NCBI RefSeq assembly: GCF_014199985.1
Contig: NZ_JACHOS010000022.1
Span: 1-64,000 of the forward strand
Origin: Methylorubrum rhodesianum
Lineage (GTDB): Bacteria > Pseudomonadota > Alphaproteobacteria > Rhizobiales > Beijerinckiaceae
Reading direction: 5' to 3'
Length of the DNA: 64,000 bases
Shown: positions 7,937 through 16,630 of the stretch, piece after piece
How the letters are laid out: every line of letters begins with the position of its first letter
Position numbering within the stretch: the stretch's first letter is position 1
Translations under genes and position numbers: made by a program
Notes under the pieces: generated by a model
The model's input: only the letters and a program-made list of their open reading frames with translations
What the model was told of the DNA's origin: nothing
Databases searched by the model: none

Positions 7937-10161
7937 CAGAAGCGGGCGGCGACGCCGCCGGTGATCAGGCGCGGCGTGCCCGGCGTGGCGTAGCGGTTGC
8001 TGAAGCCACGGTCGTAGTAGACCTCGTCGAAGAGGTTATCGACGTTCAGGTAGACCCGCACGTCCGGCGTGATCCGGTAGTAGGAGATCAGGTTGAAGGT
8101 CGCATATTCCGGCAGGTCGAAGGTCGAGACGGCCGTGCCCGCCGCGCGGCGGCCCACGAAGTTCACGCCGCCGCCGAGGCCGAGGCCTCGCAGCGCGCCG
8201 CCCTGGAACTCGTAGACGCTCTGGAACGCGAAAGCGTTCTCGGGGATGTTGGCGACGCGCGAGCCGACCGGGATGGTGTTGTCGCGGGTCACGGCGGCAT
8301 CGACGTAGGTGTAGGTCCCGATGACCCGCCAGCCCGGTGCGAGATAGCCCGCGACGCTCAGGTCGAAGCCGCGGCTGCGGATCTCGCCCGCCGCGACGCT
8401 GAAGTTCTGGTCCACCGGATCCGCCGTGAGGACGTTCGTGCGGGTGATGTCGAACAGGGCGGCGGTGGCGCTGAGGCGGCCGTCGAACAGGTCGAACTTC
8501 GTACCGACCTCGTAGCCCTCGCCTTCCTGGAAAGCGAAGGGCCGGAAGTTGCGGTCGGTGCCGCTGTTCGGCCGGAACGAGCGCGAATAGTTGCCGTAGA
8601 CCGAGACCCAGTCGAGCAGGTCGTAGACGAGACCGAAGCGCGGCGTCGCGGCCGTGCCCTGGAGGCGCGTCGTGCTGTTGTTGATGTAGGAGGTCGAGGT
8701 CAGGCCGATATCCTCGACGCGCACGCCCACCAGGGCGTGCAGGCGCGGCGTGATGTCGATCTGGTCCTGCACATATCCCGCGTAGCTCTCGGTGTTCTCC
8801 AGAAGGTTGCTGCCCGGCACGGTGAGCGGCGGCAGGGCTTGGCCGTAGCGGGGGTTGAGCAGGTCGAGGAAGAACGGGTTGGTGGTCGAATTCGACCGGG
8901 TGATCACTTCCCGGTAGCGGTAGCTGTCGTACTCCAGGCCGAGCAGCAGGGTGTGCCGGAAGGGACCGGTCTCGAACTTGCCCGCGAGGTTCACCTGCAC
9001 GTCGAGGTCGGACCAAGTCAGCTCGCGATGGTCCAGGGTGCGCCGAAGGGTGCGTCCGTCGCCGAGGACGCCGACCGTCTGCACGGCGTCGCCCGCGATG
9101 TTGCCGCCCAGCACTTGCGTGCCTGCGGTCAGCACCCAGTCGGGATCGAACCGGTGCTCGATGCGCAGCTGGCCGAGCGCGTTATCGTTGCGGAACGGCG
9201 CGAGGCCGGGCTCGCCGATGTAGCGGGAGCGCGGCACCGCCAGGACGTTGCCGCGGAACGGCACGATGCCCCGGTCGAAGATCTGCCCGGCGCTGATCAG
9301 CTCGCCTTCGAGCGTGATCGTCGTGTCCGCGGTGGGGCGCCACGCGATGGCAGGCGCGACGTAGTAGCGGTCGCTGCTCACGAAATCGCGGAAGCTGCCG
9401 TTGTCCTCGACCGCGCCGGTGATGCGGGCCAGGACCGTCCCGTCCTCGCTGACGGCGCCCGTCGCGTCGAAGGTGCTGCGTTTCGTGTTGAAGCTGCCGT
9501 ACTGCGTCCCGACGGCGAAGGTGCGCTCGGCGAGCGGCTGCTTCGAGACGATGTTGAAGGTGCCGCCCGGATCGCCCCGGCCGTAGAGGAAGGCCGAGGG
9601 GCCTTTCAGAACCTCGACCCGCTCGATGGAGGCGATGTCCGGCGAGTTCGGGTAGCCGCGATTGATCGGGAAGCCGTTGCGGTAATATTCGCCCGTGGCG
9701 AAGCCGCGGATGGTGAACTCCGAGAGCCCGAGGCCCGCGAAGTTGTTGGCCCGGCCGACGCCGGCGAGGTCGAGGGCGGTGTCGATCCGGGTCGCGGCCG
9801 CGTCTTCGAACACTTGGTTCGGGACGACGACGACGGTCTGGGGAACCTCTCGCAGGGGGGTATCCGTGCGGGTCGCGCTGACGCTCTGCTTCGCCAGATA
9901 GCCGTCCGCGACGAGACGCGGCCCGGCAGTCCCTTGGACCGTAAGCTCGTCCAGCCGCACCTCCTGGGTCGCGTCGGCGGCCAGTTGCGCGGACGCGACG
10001 ACCGGATCGAGGCCGACGGCAAGGAAGGTGGCCAGGGCGACCGTGCACGACCGTGCCTGTTCCCGGCTGAGGCCGGATGCGGCAGCACGACCGACCTTGT
10101 CACCCGGCTTGCGAGCGGCTCGAAATGATTCCAAGAGCGTGAGACCTGACCGGCGCGGCAT
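7936..10161 (-). CDS. TonB-dependent siderophore-type outer-membrane receptor
   Basis: A large outer-membrane beta-barrel importer. After a leader (LATFLAVGLDPVVASAQ) come a TonB-box-like region (QEVRLDELTVQG), the plug domain (REVPQTVVVVPNQVFED; FTIRGFATGEYYRNGFPINR; IERVEVLKGPSAFLYGRGDPGG; FNIVSKQP) and the barrel, ending in phenylalanine (GGVAARF) as required for BAM assembly. The plug resembles ferrichrome/siderophore receptors more than BtuB. The ATG at 10161 is my choice; a GTG at 10257 would add 32 residues. It leads the Dpp-type ABC operon and lies 125 bp behind a cobalamin riboswitch, implying repression by adenosylcobalamin. Confidence 0.88.
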   Translation of the reverse strand: MPRRSGLTLLESFRAARKPGDKVGRAAASGLSREQARSCTVALATFLAVGLDPVVASAQLAADATQEVRLDELTVQGTAGPRLVADGYLAKQSVSATRTDTPLREVPQTVVVVPNQVFEDAAATRIDTALDLAGVGRANNFAGLGLSEFTIRGFATGEYYRNGFPINRGYPNSPDIASIERVEVLKGPSAFLYGRGDPGGTFNIVSKQPLAERTFAVGTQYGSFNTKRSTFDATGAVSEDGTVLARITGAVEDNGSFRDFVSSDRYYVAPAIAWRPTADTTITLEGELISAGQIFDRGIVPFRGNVLAVPRSRYIGEPGLAPFRNDNALGQLRIEHRFDPDWVLTAGTQVLGGNIAGDAVQTVGVLGDGRTLRRTLDHRELTWSDLDVQVNLAGKFETGPFRHTLLLGLEYDSYRYREVITRSNSTTNPFFLDLLNPRYGQALPPLTVPGSNLLENTESYAGYVQDQIDITPRLHALVGVRVEDIGLTSTSYINNSTTRLQGTAATPRFGLVYDLLDWVSVYGNYSRSFRPNSGTDRNFRPFAFQEGEGYEVGTKFDLFDGRLSATAALFDITRTNVLTADPVDQNFSVAAGEIRSRGFDLSVAGYLAPGWRVIGTYTYVDAAVTRDNTIPVGSRVANIPENAFAFQSVYEFQGGALRGLGLGGGVNFVGRRAAGTAVSTFDLPEYATFNLISYYRITPDVRVYLNVDNLFDEVYYDRGFSNRYATPGTPRLITGGVAARF

Positions 10162-10285
10162 CGAAGAAGCCCTTGACCGGACAAGGGCAATTCCAGGCAC
10201 GCTTGCGCGAGAGCAGGCGGTCAGCGCCTGCCACGGCCATGCGTTCCCTTCGGACACCCCGCCCGAGAAACGAAAACCATCGCCA

Positions 10286-10465
10286 AGGCAGGTCTCCTGG
10301 CTCGCGGGTCGTCACCTCTGCCTGACCTTCCCGGTGCGGGGCACCAGTGGTCGTTCTCGGCAGCGGCTCGCCGCTCACAGTTGCGGGGGCAGCTCCGGTC
10401 TCGCCCTCGCGGGCTTCACCGAATTCCCTCTTAGCTCACGGTCACGGGACCGTGAGAACCTTGAC
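10286..10465 (-). promoter_or_regulatory. Cobalamin riboswitch (leftward operon)
   Basis: Read on the minus strand, the element carries AAGAGGGAA, then GCTGCCCCCGCAACTGT (the core B12-box region, around 10377-10394), GCGGCGAG, CCACTGG, and ends with GCGAGCCAGGAGACCTGCC at 10288-10306. These are the conserved blocks of the AdoCbl riboswitch. The 5' limit is approximate. It precedes the TonB receptor and Dpp-type ABC genes and would shut them off when cobalamin is plentiful. Confidence 0.93.
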
Positions 10466-10694
10466 GGTAGCCCTCATCGGTCCTGCAGGTACGGGAGTCA
10501 ACCGATCGAACGCGGCTTCGATAGCTGGCGCGTCCGGCACAGGGCTGTCCCTTCCTGCCCAGTAACAGGTGGCTCCTTCGACCGCATTGTCCTGTCCACA
10601 AGTCGGAACATCGCCGTCCAGCTGTCGAGAGCAGGTTGTTGACAGGTGTTGCCCGGCCGCGACGGACTGGAGCCGGAAGCTCGGTAGTATGTCC

Positions 10695-10866
10695 GCGACG
10701 GTTCCCCTCGGGGATCAAAAGGGAACGCGGTGAGGGCGCAAGCTCGATGCCGCGGCTGCCCCCGCAACTGTAAGCGGCGAGCCTTCCGCCACCATGTCAC
10801 TGGGCAGCCTCGCCCGGGAAGACGGTGAGAGGGCAGCGACCCGCGAGCCAGGAGACCTGCCGTCAG
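10695..10866 (+). promoter_or_regulatory. Cobalamin riboswitch (rightward btu operon)
   Basis: Plus-strand copy with GACGGTTCCCCTCGGGG, AAAAGGGAACGCGGTG, GGCTGCCCCCGCAACTGTAA at about 10754, CACTGGG, and GCGAGCCAGGAGACCTGCC ending near 10862. All AdoCbl riboswitch blocks are in order. It lies about 135 bp before btuB and should repress the transporter genes at high cobalamin. It diverges from the first riboswitch, leaving about 230 bp for two promoters. Confidence 0.95.
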
Positions 10867-11000
10867 TCGTGGTCACACGCGAAACGCGTCGGGCGGGGTG
10901 TCCTGGCGGGTGTCGAGGGTCCGCCAATCCTGCGAGGAGGCGGTTCCCGAGGCCTCGTTCGCGGTGACGTGCCACTGCCGTCGCCTGAGGCCTGTCTCCC

Positions 11001-12968
11001 GTGCCCCATCCCTTCCGTTCCGCTCTCCGGAGCGTGCTGGCGCTGTCCTGCGCCGGCCCGGCCCTGCTCGCCACGCCCGCAGCCCATGCCCAGCAGGTCG
11101 CCGCACCCTTCGCGGACTTGCCGCGCGGCGGCGAGGCCGCCGTCTCGCTCGCCGAGATCTCGGTCTCGGCCACCGGCGTGCCGACGCCGGTCACCCAGAC
11201 GGGCTCCAGCGTCACGGTGCTGACCTCGGACCTGCTCCGAGCCCAGCAGGTCCGCACCGTGCCGGACGCCCTGCAGCAGGTGCCCGGCCTCAACGTGGTT
11301 CGCACCGGCGGCGCGGGCGGCCAGACTTCGGTCTTCATTCGCGGCACCAACTCGAACCACGTGAAGGTCCAGATCGATGGCATCGACGTCAACGACCCCT
11401 CGACCCCGAACCGCGCCTTCGACTTCAGCCAACTCCTGACCGAGGATTTGTCCCGCATCGAGGTGCTGCGCGGGCCCCAGAGCGGCCTCTACGGCGCGGA
11501 CGCCATCGGCGGCGTGATCTCCTTCGTGACGAAGCGCGGCGAGGGACCGGCCAGGGCCACCGCGTTCGTCGAGGGCGGCTCCTACGGCACCGCCAACCAA
11601 GGCGCCCGCATCTCCGGTTCGGAGGGCATCTTCGACTACTCGGTCAGCGTCCAGCACCTGCGCCAGGCCGCGCTGCCGGTGACACCCTTCGAGCTCCTGC
11701 CAGTCGGCGTGCCGCTCCGGACCGCCTTCACCGACATCAAGACCGTCTCAACCAAGCTCGGCGCCCAGCTCACCGACACCTTCCGCCTGAACTACGTGTT
11801 GCGCTTCTCCGACAGCGCCTATCTCGACCAAGCGGACGGCGGCTTCCCCTACCGGCCACTACCGTACCGGAACCTCAACGACCAGCAGCAACTCCTCATG
11901 CGCGGCGAGGCCGAGTGGACGCCGGTGCCCGGCTTCCACAACGTCTTCGGGGCGAACTACGCCACGTTCGATCGGCTCTTCGCAGGTCCCCTCGATCCGC
12001 TCTCCGTGCCGACGCCGACCACGTATTTCGGCGAGCGCACCCGCTTCGACTACCGCGGCGACGTGCAACTCGCGCCGGGGAACCTCCTGCTGTTCGGGGC
12101 GCAACGCGAGGACGAGCGCATCGAGACGGCCGGCCTGAACCGCGCGAACGGCAACACCGGCGGCTTCGCCGAACTCCAGTCCGCCGTTACCGACCGCGCC
12201 TTCCTCGTGGCCAACATCCGCCACGACGCGAACGACCAGTTCGGCGGCGCCACCACCTTCCGGGTCGCGCCGAGCTACATCCTTCCGGGCACCGAGACAC
12301 GCTTGAAGGGCAGCGTCGGCACCGGCTTCAAGCCGCCGACCCTGAGCCAGCTCTACCAGGACTATCCCGGCTTCCGCTTCTTCGGAAACCCAGCTTTGCG
12401 ACCCGAGGAAAGCTTCGGGTTCGATGGTGGCTTCGAGCAGCCGCTCGGCGAGAGGGTGCTGGTTGGTGCGACCTACTTCGAAACCGACTTCCGCAACCTG
12501 ATCCAGACGGCCTACTTCCCGACCTACTCGACCAACGTGAACGTCGGCCGGGCGGTGGCTTACGGCGCCGAGAGCTTCGTCTCGGTCAAGCTCACCAACA
12601 CCTTCAGCGCCCGCGCCGACTACACCAACACGGTGACGAAGGACGAGGTCGCCAACCAGGAACTGCTGCGGCGGCCCCGCCACAAGGTCAGCTTCACCGG
12701 TATCTGGACGCCCCTGCCGAACCTGACGCTCACCGGTACGCTGATCTCCATCGGCTCCTTCGTCGATGGGAATCGGGATTTTTCGGTCACGCGGCTGAAG
12801 AACCCGGGCTTCACGCTGGTCAACCTCTCGGCCAACTACGTCTGGTCGGAGACCACGACGTTATTCACGCGCATCGATAACCTGTTCGACCAGCGCTACC
12901 AGAACCCGACCGGGTTCCTCGGGCCCGGCTTCGCCGTCTACGGCGGCGTGCGCCTGACCACGTTCTGA
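11001..12968 (+). CDS. btuB: TonB-dependent vitamin B12 receptor BtuB
   Basis: A 655-residue outer-membrane cobalamin receptor. It has a signal peptide (SVLALSCAGPALLATPAAHAQQ), a TonB-box-like start (EISVSATGVPTPVTQTGSSVTVL), the plug (LQQVPGLNVVRTGGAGGQTSVFIRGTN split over residues 95-125, then KVQIDGIDVNDPS and IEVLRGPQSGLYGADAIGGV, a BtuB hallmark) and a barrel ending in phenylalanine. The start is a GTG at 11001. It sits directly behind the plus-strand cobalamin riboswitch and heads the btuFCD genes, giving an independent basis for the assignment. Confidence 0.93.
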   Translation: MPHPFRSALRSVLALSCAGPALLATPAAHAQQVAAPFADLPRGGEAAVSLAEISVSATGVPTPVTQTGSSVTVLTSDLLRAQQVRTVPDALQQVPGLNVVRTGGAGGQTSVFIRGTNSNHVKVQIDGIDVNDPSTPNRAFDFSQLLTEDLSRIEVLRGPQSGLYGADAIGGVISFVTKRGEGPARATAFVEGGSYGTANQGARISGSEGIFDYSVSVQHLRQAALPVTPFELLPVGVPLRTAFTDIKTVSTKLGAQLTDTFRLNYVLRFSDSAYLDQADGGFPYRPLPYRNLNDQQQLLMRGEAEWTPVPGFHNVFGANYATFDRLFAGPLDPLSVPTPTTYFGERTRFDYRGDVQLAPGNLLLFGAQREDERIETAGLNRANGNTGGFAELQSAVTDRAFLVANIRHDANDQFGGATTFRVAPSYILPGTETRLKGSVGTGFKPPTLSQLYQDYPGFRFFGNPALRPEESFGFDGGFEQPLGERVLVGATYFETDFRNLIQTAYFPTYSTNVNVGRAVAYGAESFVSVKLTNTFSARADYTNTVTKDEVANQELLRRPRHKVSFTGIWTPLPNLTLTGTLISIGSFVDGNRDFSVTRLKNPGFTLVNLSANYVWSETTTLFTRIDNLFDQRYQNPTGFLGPGFAVYGGVRLTTF

Positions 12969-12975
12969 GGTGACG

Positions 12976-13821
12976 ATGCGGTTGCGGGCTATCCTCGCTT
13001 TCTGGGCCATCCTGGCCGCGATGCCCGCGGCCTGTGCCGCCGGCTCGGCGGAGGCGCCAGTGCGCGTGGTCTCGATGAACCTGTGCGCGGACGAGCTCGT
13101 CCTGCGGCTCGCCGACCGAGACCAGGTACTGGCGGTCACCTACCTCGCCCGGGATCCGCGCGGATCGACGGTCGCGAGCGAGGCCGCAGGAGTGCCGGTG
13201 ACCCGTGGCCTCACCGAGGAGATTGTGGCGCTCAAGCCCGATCTTGTCATCGCGGGCGCCTTCACGACGCGCGCCACGGTCGGCATGCTCAAGCGCGTCA
13301 GCTCGCCCGTGCTCGAACTCGGCGTACCGGCCGATCTCGACGGCGTGCGCGCCCAGATCCGGCAGGTCGCGGGGGCGCTCGGCCATCCTGAGCGTGGCGA
13401 GGCGATGGTGGCAGACCTCGACGCTAGGCTCGCCTCGGTTACCCCGGCGACGAAACCGTTGCGGGCGCTCGTCATGCGCCCGAACGCTTTCACGGTCGCG
13501 CCCGGTGGCCTCGGCGACGCACTCATTCGCGCCGCCGGCTTGGTGAACGTGGCGGCCGAGATCGGGCGCGACCGTTTCGGGCAGGTGCCGCTCGAAGCCG
13601 CCGCGCTCGCGAATGCGGATCTGATCGTGGTGGACGAGGCCGCGCCGGGTCTGCCCTCGCTCGCGGACACGCTCCTGCATCACCCCGTCTTCCGGGCGCT
13701 CGCGCGTGAGGGTCGGACCGTCGCGATCCCGAACCGGTTCTGGACCTGCCCGGGGCCCCAAGTCGCCGAGGTTGTGGCACGGCTGGCTGCGGCCGCGAAC
13801 GAGCCGGGGCCCCGGCCATGA
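12976..13821 (+). CDS. btuF: Cobalamin ABC transporter periplasmic binding protein BtuF
   Basis: About 281 residues: signal peptide (ILAFWAILAAMPAACAAGSA), then the class III binding-protein core VRVVSMNLCADELVLRLADRDQVLAVTYLA and LTEEIVALKPDLVIAG, followed by a second lobe (RALVMRPNAFTVAPGGLGDALIRAAGLVNVA). It would receive cobalamin from BtuB and deliver it to BtuCD. The ATG at 12976 follows a GAGG ribosome site at good spacing; a GTG two codons earlier is possible. Seven bases after btuB and overlapping btuC by 4 bp. Confidence 0.9.
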   Translation: MRLRAILAFWAILAAMPAACAAGSAEAPVRVVSMNLCADELVLRLADRDQVLAVTYLARDPRGSTVASEAAGVPVTRGLTEEIVALKPDLVIAGAFTTRATVGMLKRVSSPVLELGVPADLDGVRAQIRQVAGALGHPERGEAMVADLDARLASVTPATKPLRALVMRPNAFTVAPGGLGDALIRAAGLVNVAAEIGRDRFGQVPLEAAALANADLIVVDEAAPGLPSLADTLLHHPVFRALAREGRTVAIPNRFWTCPGPQVAEVVARLAAAANEPGPRP

Positions 13822-14864
13822 ACGCGCCCGTTCGGACCATCGCCAGCCCTGCCGCGCGGCCCCTCGGCATGCCGCGCGCACGGCGGGCGGTCATCGCCGT
13901 CCTCGCCCTCGCCGTCCTCGCGCTGACACTCGTCTCGGTCGCCATCGGCTACGCGCCCTTCGACGTGCCGGCCGCGTTCGCAGACCTCGTCGCGGGCCGG
14001 ACCACGCTGCCGGCCATGGTGCTGTGGGAGTTGCGCGTCCCGCGGGCGCTGCTGGGCAGCCTCGTCGGGTTCAGCCTCGGCCTGACCGGCGCGGCGATGC
14101 AGGGCTACCTACGCAACCCGCTGGCTGATCCCGGCATCCTCGGCATCTCCTCGGCCGCGGCGCTCGGTGCCGTGATCGTCTTCTACGGCGGTCTCGCCGC
14201 TTCCTTAAGCCTTGCCCTGCCGCTCGGCGGCATCGCAGGGGCGGGCATGGCGGCGCTGCTCCTCAACGCGCTCGCCGCCCGCGGCAGCTCCACGCTCGGC
14301 CTGATCCTGGCCGGCGTCGGCCTGTCGAGCCTCGCTGGCGCCCTGACCGCGCTGGCGCTCAACCTGTCGCCGAACCCCTACGCCGCCCTGGAGATCGTGT
14401 TCTGGCTGATGGGGTCGCTCAGTGACCGCAGCCTGGATCACGTCGTCCTCTGCCTACCGCTGATGCTGGTCGGCTGGGGCCTGATGCTCTCGACCGGCTC
14501 CGCCCTCGACGCCCTGACGCTCGGCGAGGACACCGCCGCGAGCCTCGGGGTCGGCCTCGTCTCGGTCCGGCTGCGCCTCGTCACAGGAGCGGCGCTGGCG
14601 GTCGGCAGCGGGGTGGCGGTCTCCGGCGCCATCGGCTTCGTCGGCCTTGTGGTGCCGCACTTGATGCGGCCGCTCGTCGGGGCCCGGCCCGGTGCCGGCC
14701 TGTTGCCGAGCGGGCTCGCCGGCGCGGTCCTGGTCCTGGCGGCGGATATCGGTGTGCGCCTGCTCGCCACCCGGCCCGAGCTGAAGCTCGGCGTGGTCAC
14801 CGCCTTGGTGGGCGCGCCGTTCCTGATCGTGCTGCTCCTGCGGAACCGCGGGAGGCGGGCATGA
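13818..14864 (+). CDS. btuC: Cobalamin ABC transporter permease BtuC (FecCD family)
   Basis: A 348-residue multi-spanning inner-membrane permease of the FecCD/BtuC family. Visible family features: WELRVPRALLGSLVGFSLGLTGAAMQGYLRNPLADPGILGISSAAALGAV, split across residues 72-122, and a late GAIGFVGLVVPHLMRPLVG with the conserved loop that contacts the ATPase. It overlaps btuF and btuD by 4 bp each, so the three are translated together. It forms the channel for corrinoid entry into the cytoplasm. Confidence 0.92.
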   Translation: MNAPVRTIASPAARPLGMPRARRAVIAVLALAVLALTLVSVAIGYAPFDVPAAFADLVAGRTTLPAMVLWELRVPRALLGSLVGFSLGLTGAAMQGYLRNPLADPGILGISSAAALGAVIVFYGGLAASLSLALPLGGIAGAGMAALLLNALAARGSSTLGLILAGVGLSSLAGALTALALNLSPNPYAALEIVFWLMGSLSDRSLDHVVLCLPLMLVGWGLMLSTGSALDALTLGEDTAASLGVGLVSVRLRLVTGAALAVGSGVAVSGAIGFVGLVVPHLMRPLVGARPGAGLLPSGLAGAVLVLAADIGVRLLATRPELKLGVVTALVGAPFLIVLLLRNRGRRA

Positions 14865-15676
14865 GCCTCGACCTCAACGACGTCCGGGTGACGCTGGATG
14901 GCCGGACGATCCTCACGGACATCGACCTCGCCCTGGAGCGCGGCCGCTTCGTCGGGCTCGTCGGTCCGAACGGAGCCGGCAAGACGACGCTCCTGCGCGT
15001 CCTGACTGCGCTAGTCGCGCCGAGCCGGGGCGGTGTCACCCTGGAAGGCCAAGCGCTGTCCGGCATGAGCCGCGAAGTACGGGCCCGCCGCATCGCCGCC
15101 CTGTTCCAGGGGGCCGGCGTTGGCTGGCCGATCACGGTGCGCCAGATCGTGGCACTCGGCCGGCTGCCGCACAGGCGCGCCTTCGCGGGATTCTCGGAAG
15201 CCGACGAGGCCGCGGTCGCGCGTGCGATGGCACGCACCGATGTCGGACACCTTGCCGGCAGGACCGAGCCCACCCTGTCCTCGGGCGAGCGCATGCGCGC
15301 GCTGCTCGCCCGGGCGCTCGCGGTCGAGGCCGAGTGGCTCCTCGTCGACGAACCGATCACGGCCCTCGACCCAGCCCACCAGCTCGACGCCATGGCGCTG
15401 CTACGCGCGGCGTCACGCGACGGTACCGGCGTGGTCGCCGTTCTGCACGACCTCGCGCTCGCAGCCCGGTTCTGCGACCGTATCGTCGTGCTATCCGACG
15501 GCCGGCTCGTCGCGGACGCCTCACCCGAGGAAGCCATGACGGACGCCTTGCTGGCCCGCGTGTTCGGCGTGACGGCCGAGCGTGGCGAGGCCGCGGACGG
15601 AACCCGATACCTCCTACCCTGGGCGCGGTCCGGGGCCACCACGGAGACGAGCGATGACGCCATCATCCCAGGCTGA
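14861..15676 (+). CDS. btuD: Cobalamin ABC transporter ATPase BtuD
   Basis: A 271-residue ABC ATPase: Walker A GPNGAGKTT (about residues 37-45), Q-loop LFQGAGVGWPITVRQIV, a variant signature LSSGERMR instead of LSGGQ, Walker B LLVDEPITALDP, and a switch histidine (VLHDLALAARF). Start at ATG 14861 overlaps btuC by 4 bp. It powers BtuC. The C-terminus overlaps the following uncharacterised gene by 23 bp, which links that gene to the operon. Confidence 0.9.
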   Translation: MSLDLNDVRVTLDGRTILTDIDLALERGRFVGLVGPNGAGKTTLLRVLTALVAPSRGGVTLEGQALSGMSREVRARRIAALFQGAGVGWPITVRQIVALGRLPHRRAFAGFSEADEAAVARAMARTDVGHLAGRTEPTLSSGERMRALLARALAVEAEWLLVDEPITALDPAHQLDAMALLRAASRDGTGVVAVLHDLALAARFCDRIVVLSDGRLVADASPEEAMTDALLARVFGVTAERGEAADGTRYLLPWARSGATTETSDDAIIPG

Positions 15677-16619
15677 GGCGGTCGCGGCCCTGCTGCGCGA
15701 GGCGCTGTCCGACCCCAGCACCGCCTGGAGCCTCGGCAGCTTCGGTGCCATCGCCGAGTTCATGCGCGACCCGGACGAGGCGGTCTCGGCCCTACCGGAC
15801 GACCGAATGGGCATGGCGACCGAGCGCGGCGCCATCGCCCTGACTGCCTGTCCCGACTTGCGCCCGGTGGCCTACGAGACCGCGGTCGCGTCCGGTTGGA
15901 ACCACGCCGTCGCCCTCTGCCTGCCGCAAGACGACTGCGCCATGAGCCGGCGGGGCGTGGTGACGGAACTCGGTCCGGACCATCATGCCGCCCGCGAACA
16001 GGATCGAGACGCCCTCCTGTTCGACCTGGGCCTCGACCTGCTCGCCGTCGATGCCTGCGTGCGCACGAGCGACCCGAAGGCTATCGCATGTCTTCGGTCG
16101 GGCGTCGGGCAGCCCCTGTTCGACCCCGCCAACCCCATCGGTCGGCAGCTCGTAGCGATGAGCCCGCACCGGGTATTCCTCGCCAGGGCCGGCCGCATCG
16201 AGGTCTATGCCCCGATCCCGGGGCCGGGAGGCACGAGCCCTGAGGGACCGCACACCCACGTCCTGCCCAAGCTCCTGCGCAGCGGGCGCACGCACGCGGC
16301 GACGACCCCAATCCCCGCGGGCTGGGTGCCCTGCGCCGGTCTCCATCCGGCCCACCCCTACAAGGACATGATGGGCCAGCGAATCGACTTCGATGCCAGC
16401 CGGCACGCGGCCTTCCAGGTCCTACTTGACCGCTGGGGCGACCCGGACCTGCTCTCGGTCAAGCGCGGCGGCGACCTCGGTTCGGACAGCCTCGTTTCCA
16501 GCCGCCACGCGCAAGGTGCCCGGCGCGTCGCTGAGGTGCAGGCCCGGTACCTGCGAGGTGAGGTCATCGAGGCCGACCCCGAGGCCGACGAGGACGAGGC
16601 GGTCGCCGACCATGCCTGA
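15654..16619 (+). CDS. Uncharacterised conserved protein coupled to btuD
   Basis: A 321-residue soluble protein with no signal peptide or membrane segment that I do not recognise. Its conspicuous features are in the second half: GPHTHVLPKLL and CAGLHPAHPYKDMMGQRIDF, both His-rich and spaced like metal or cofactor ligands, and two Cys in CLPQDDCAM. The C-terminus is acidic (EADPEADEDEA). The ATG at 15654 overlaps the btuD end by 23 bp, so translation is probably coupled and the gene is under the same cobalamin riboswitch. A role in intracellular corrinoid handling is inference from position only. Confidence 0.8.
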   Translation: MTPSSQAEAVAALLREALSDPSTAWSLGSFGAIAEFMRDPDEAVSALPDDRMGMATERGAIALTACPDLRPVAYETAVASGWNHAVALCLPQDDCAMSRRGVVTELGPDHHAAREQDRDALLFDLGLDLLAVDACVRTSDPKAIACLRSGVGQPLFDPANPIGRQLVAMSPHRVFLARAGRIEVYAPIPGPGGTSPEGPHTHVLPKLLRSGRTHAATTPIPAGWVPCAGLHPAHPYKDMMGQRIDFDASRHAAFQVLLDRWGDPDLLSVKRGGDLGSDSLVSSRHAQGARRVAEVQARYLRGEVIEADPEADEDEAVADHA

Positions 16620-16630
16620 CCCTGTTCGCG

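Noticed and set aside
7840..10128. A 762-codon open frame on the plus strand opposite the TonB receptor
   Set aside because: It is antisense to a clear TonB receptor, made of Arg/Glu/Val/Gly-rich low-information sequence with no family motif; expected in high-GC DNA.
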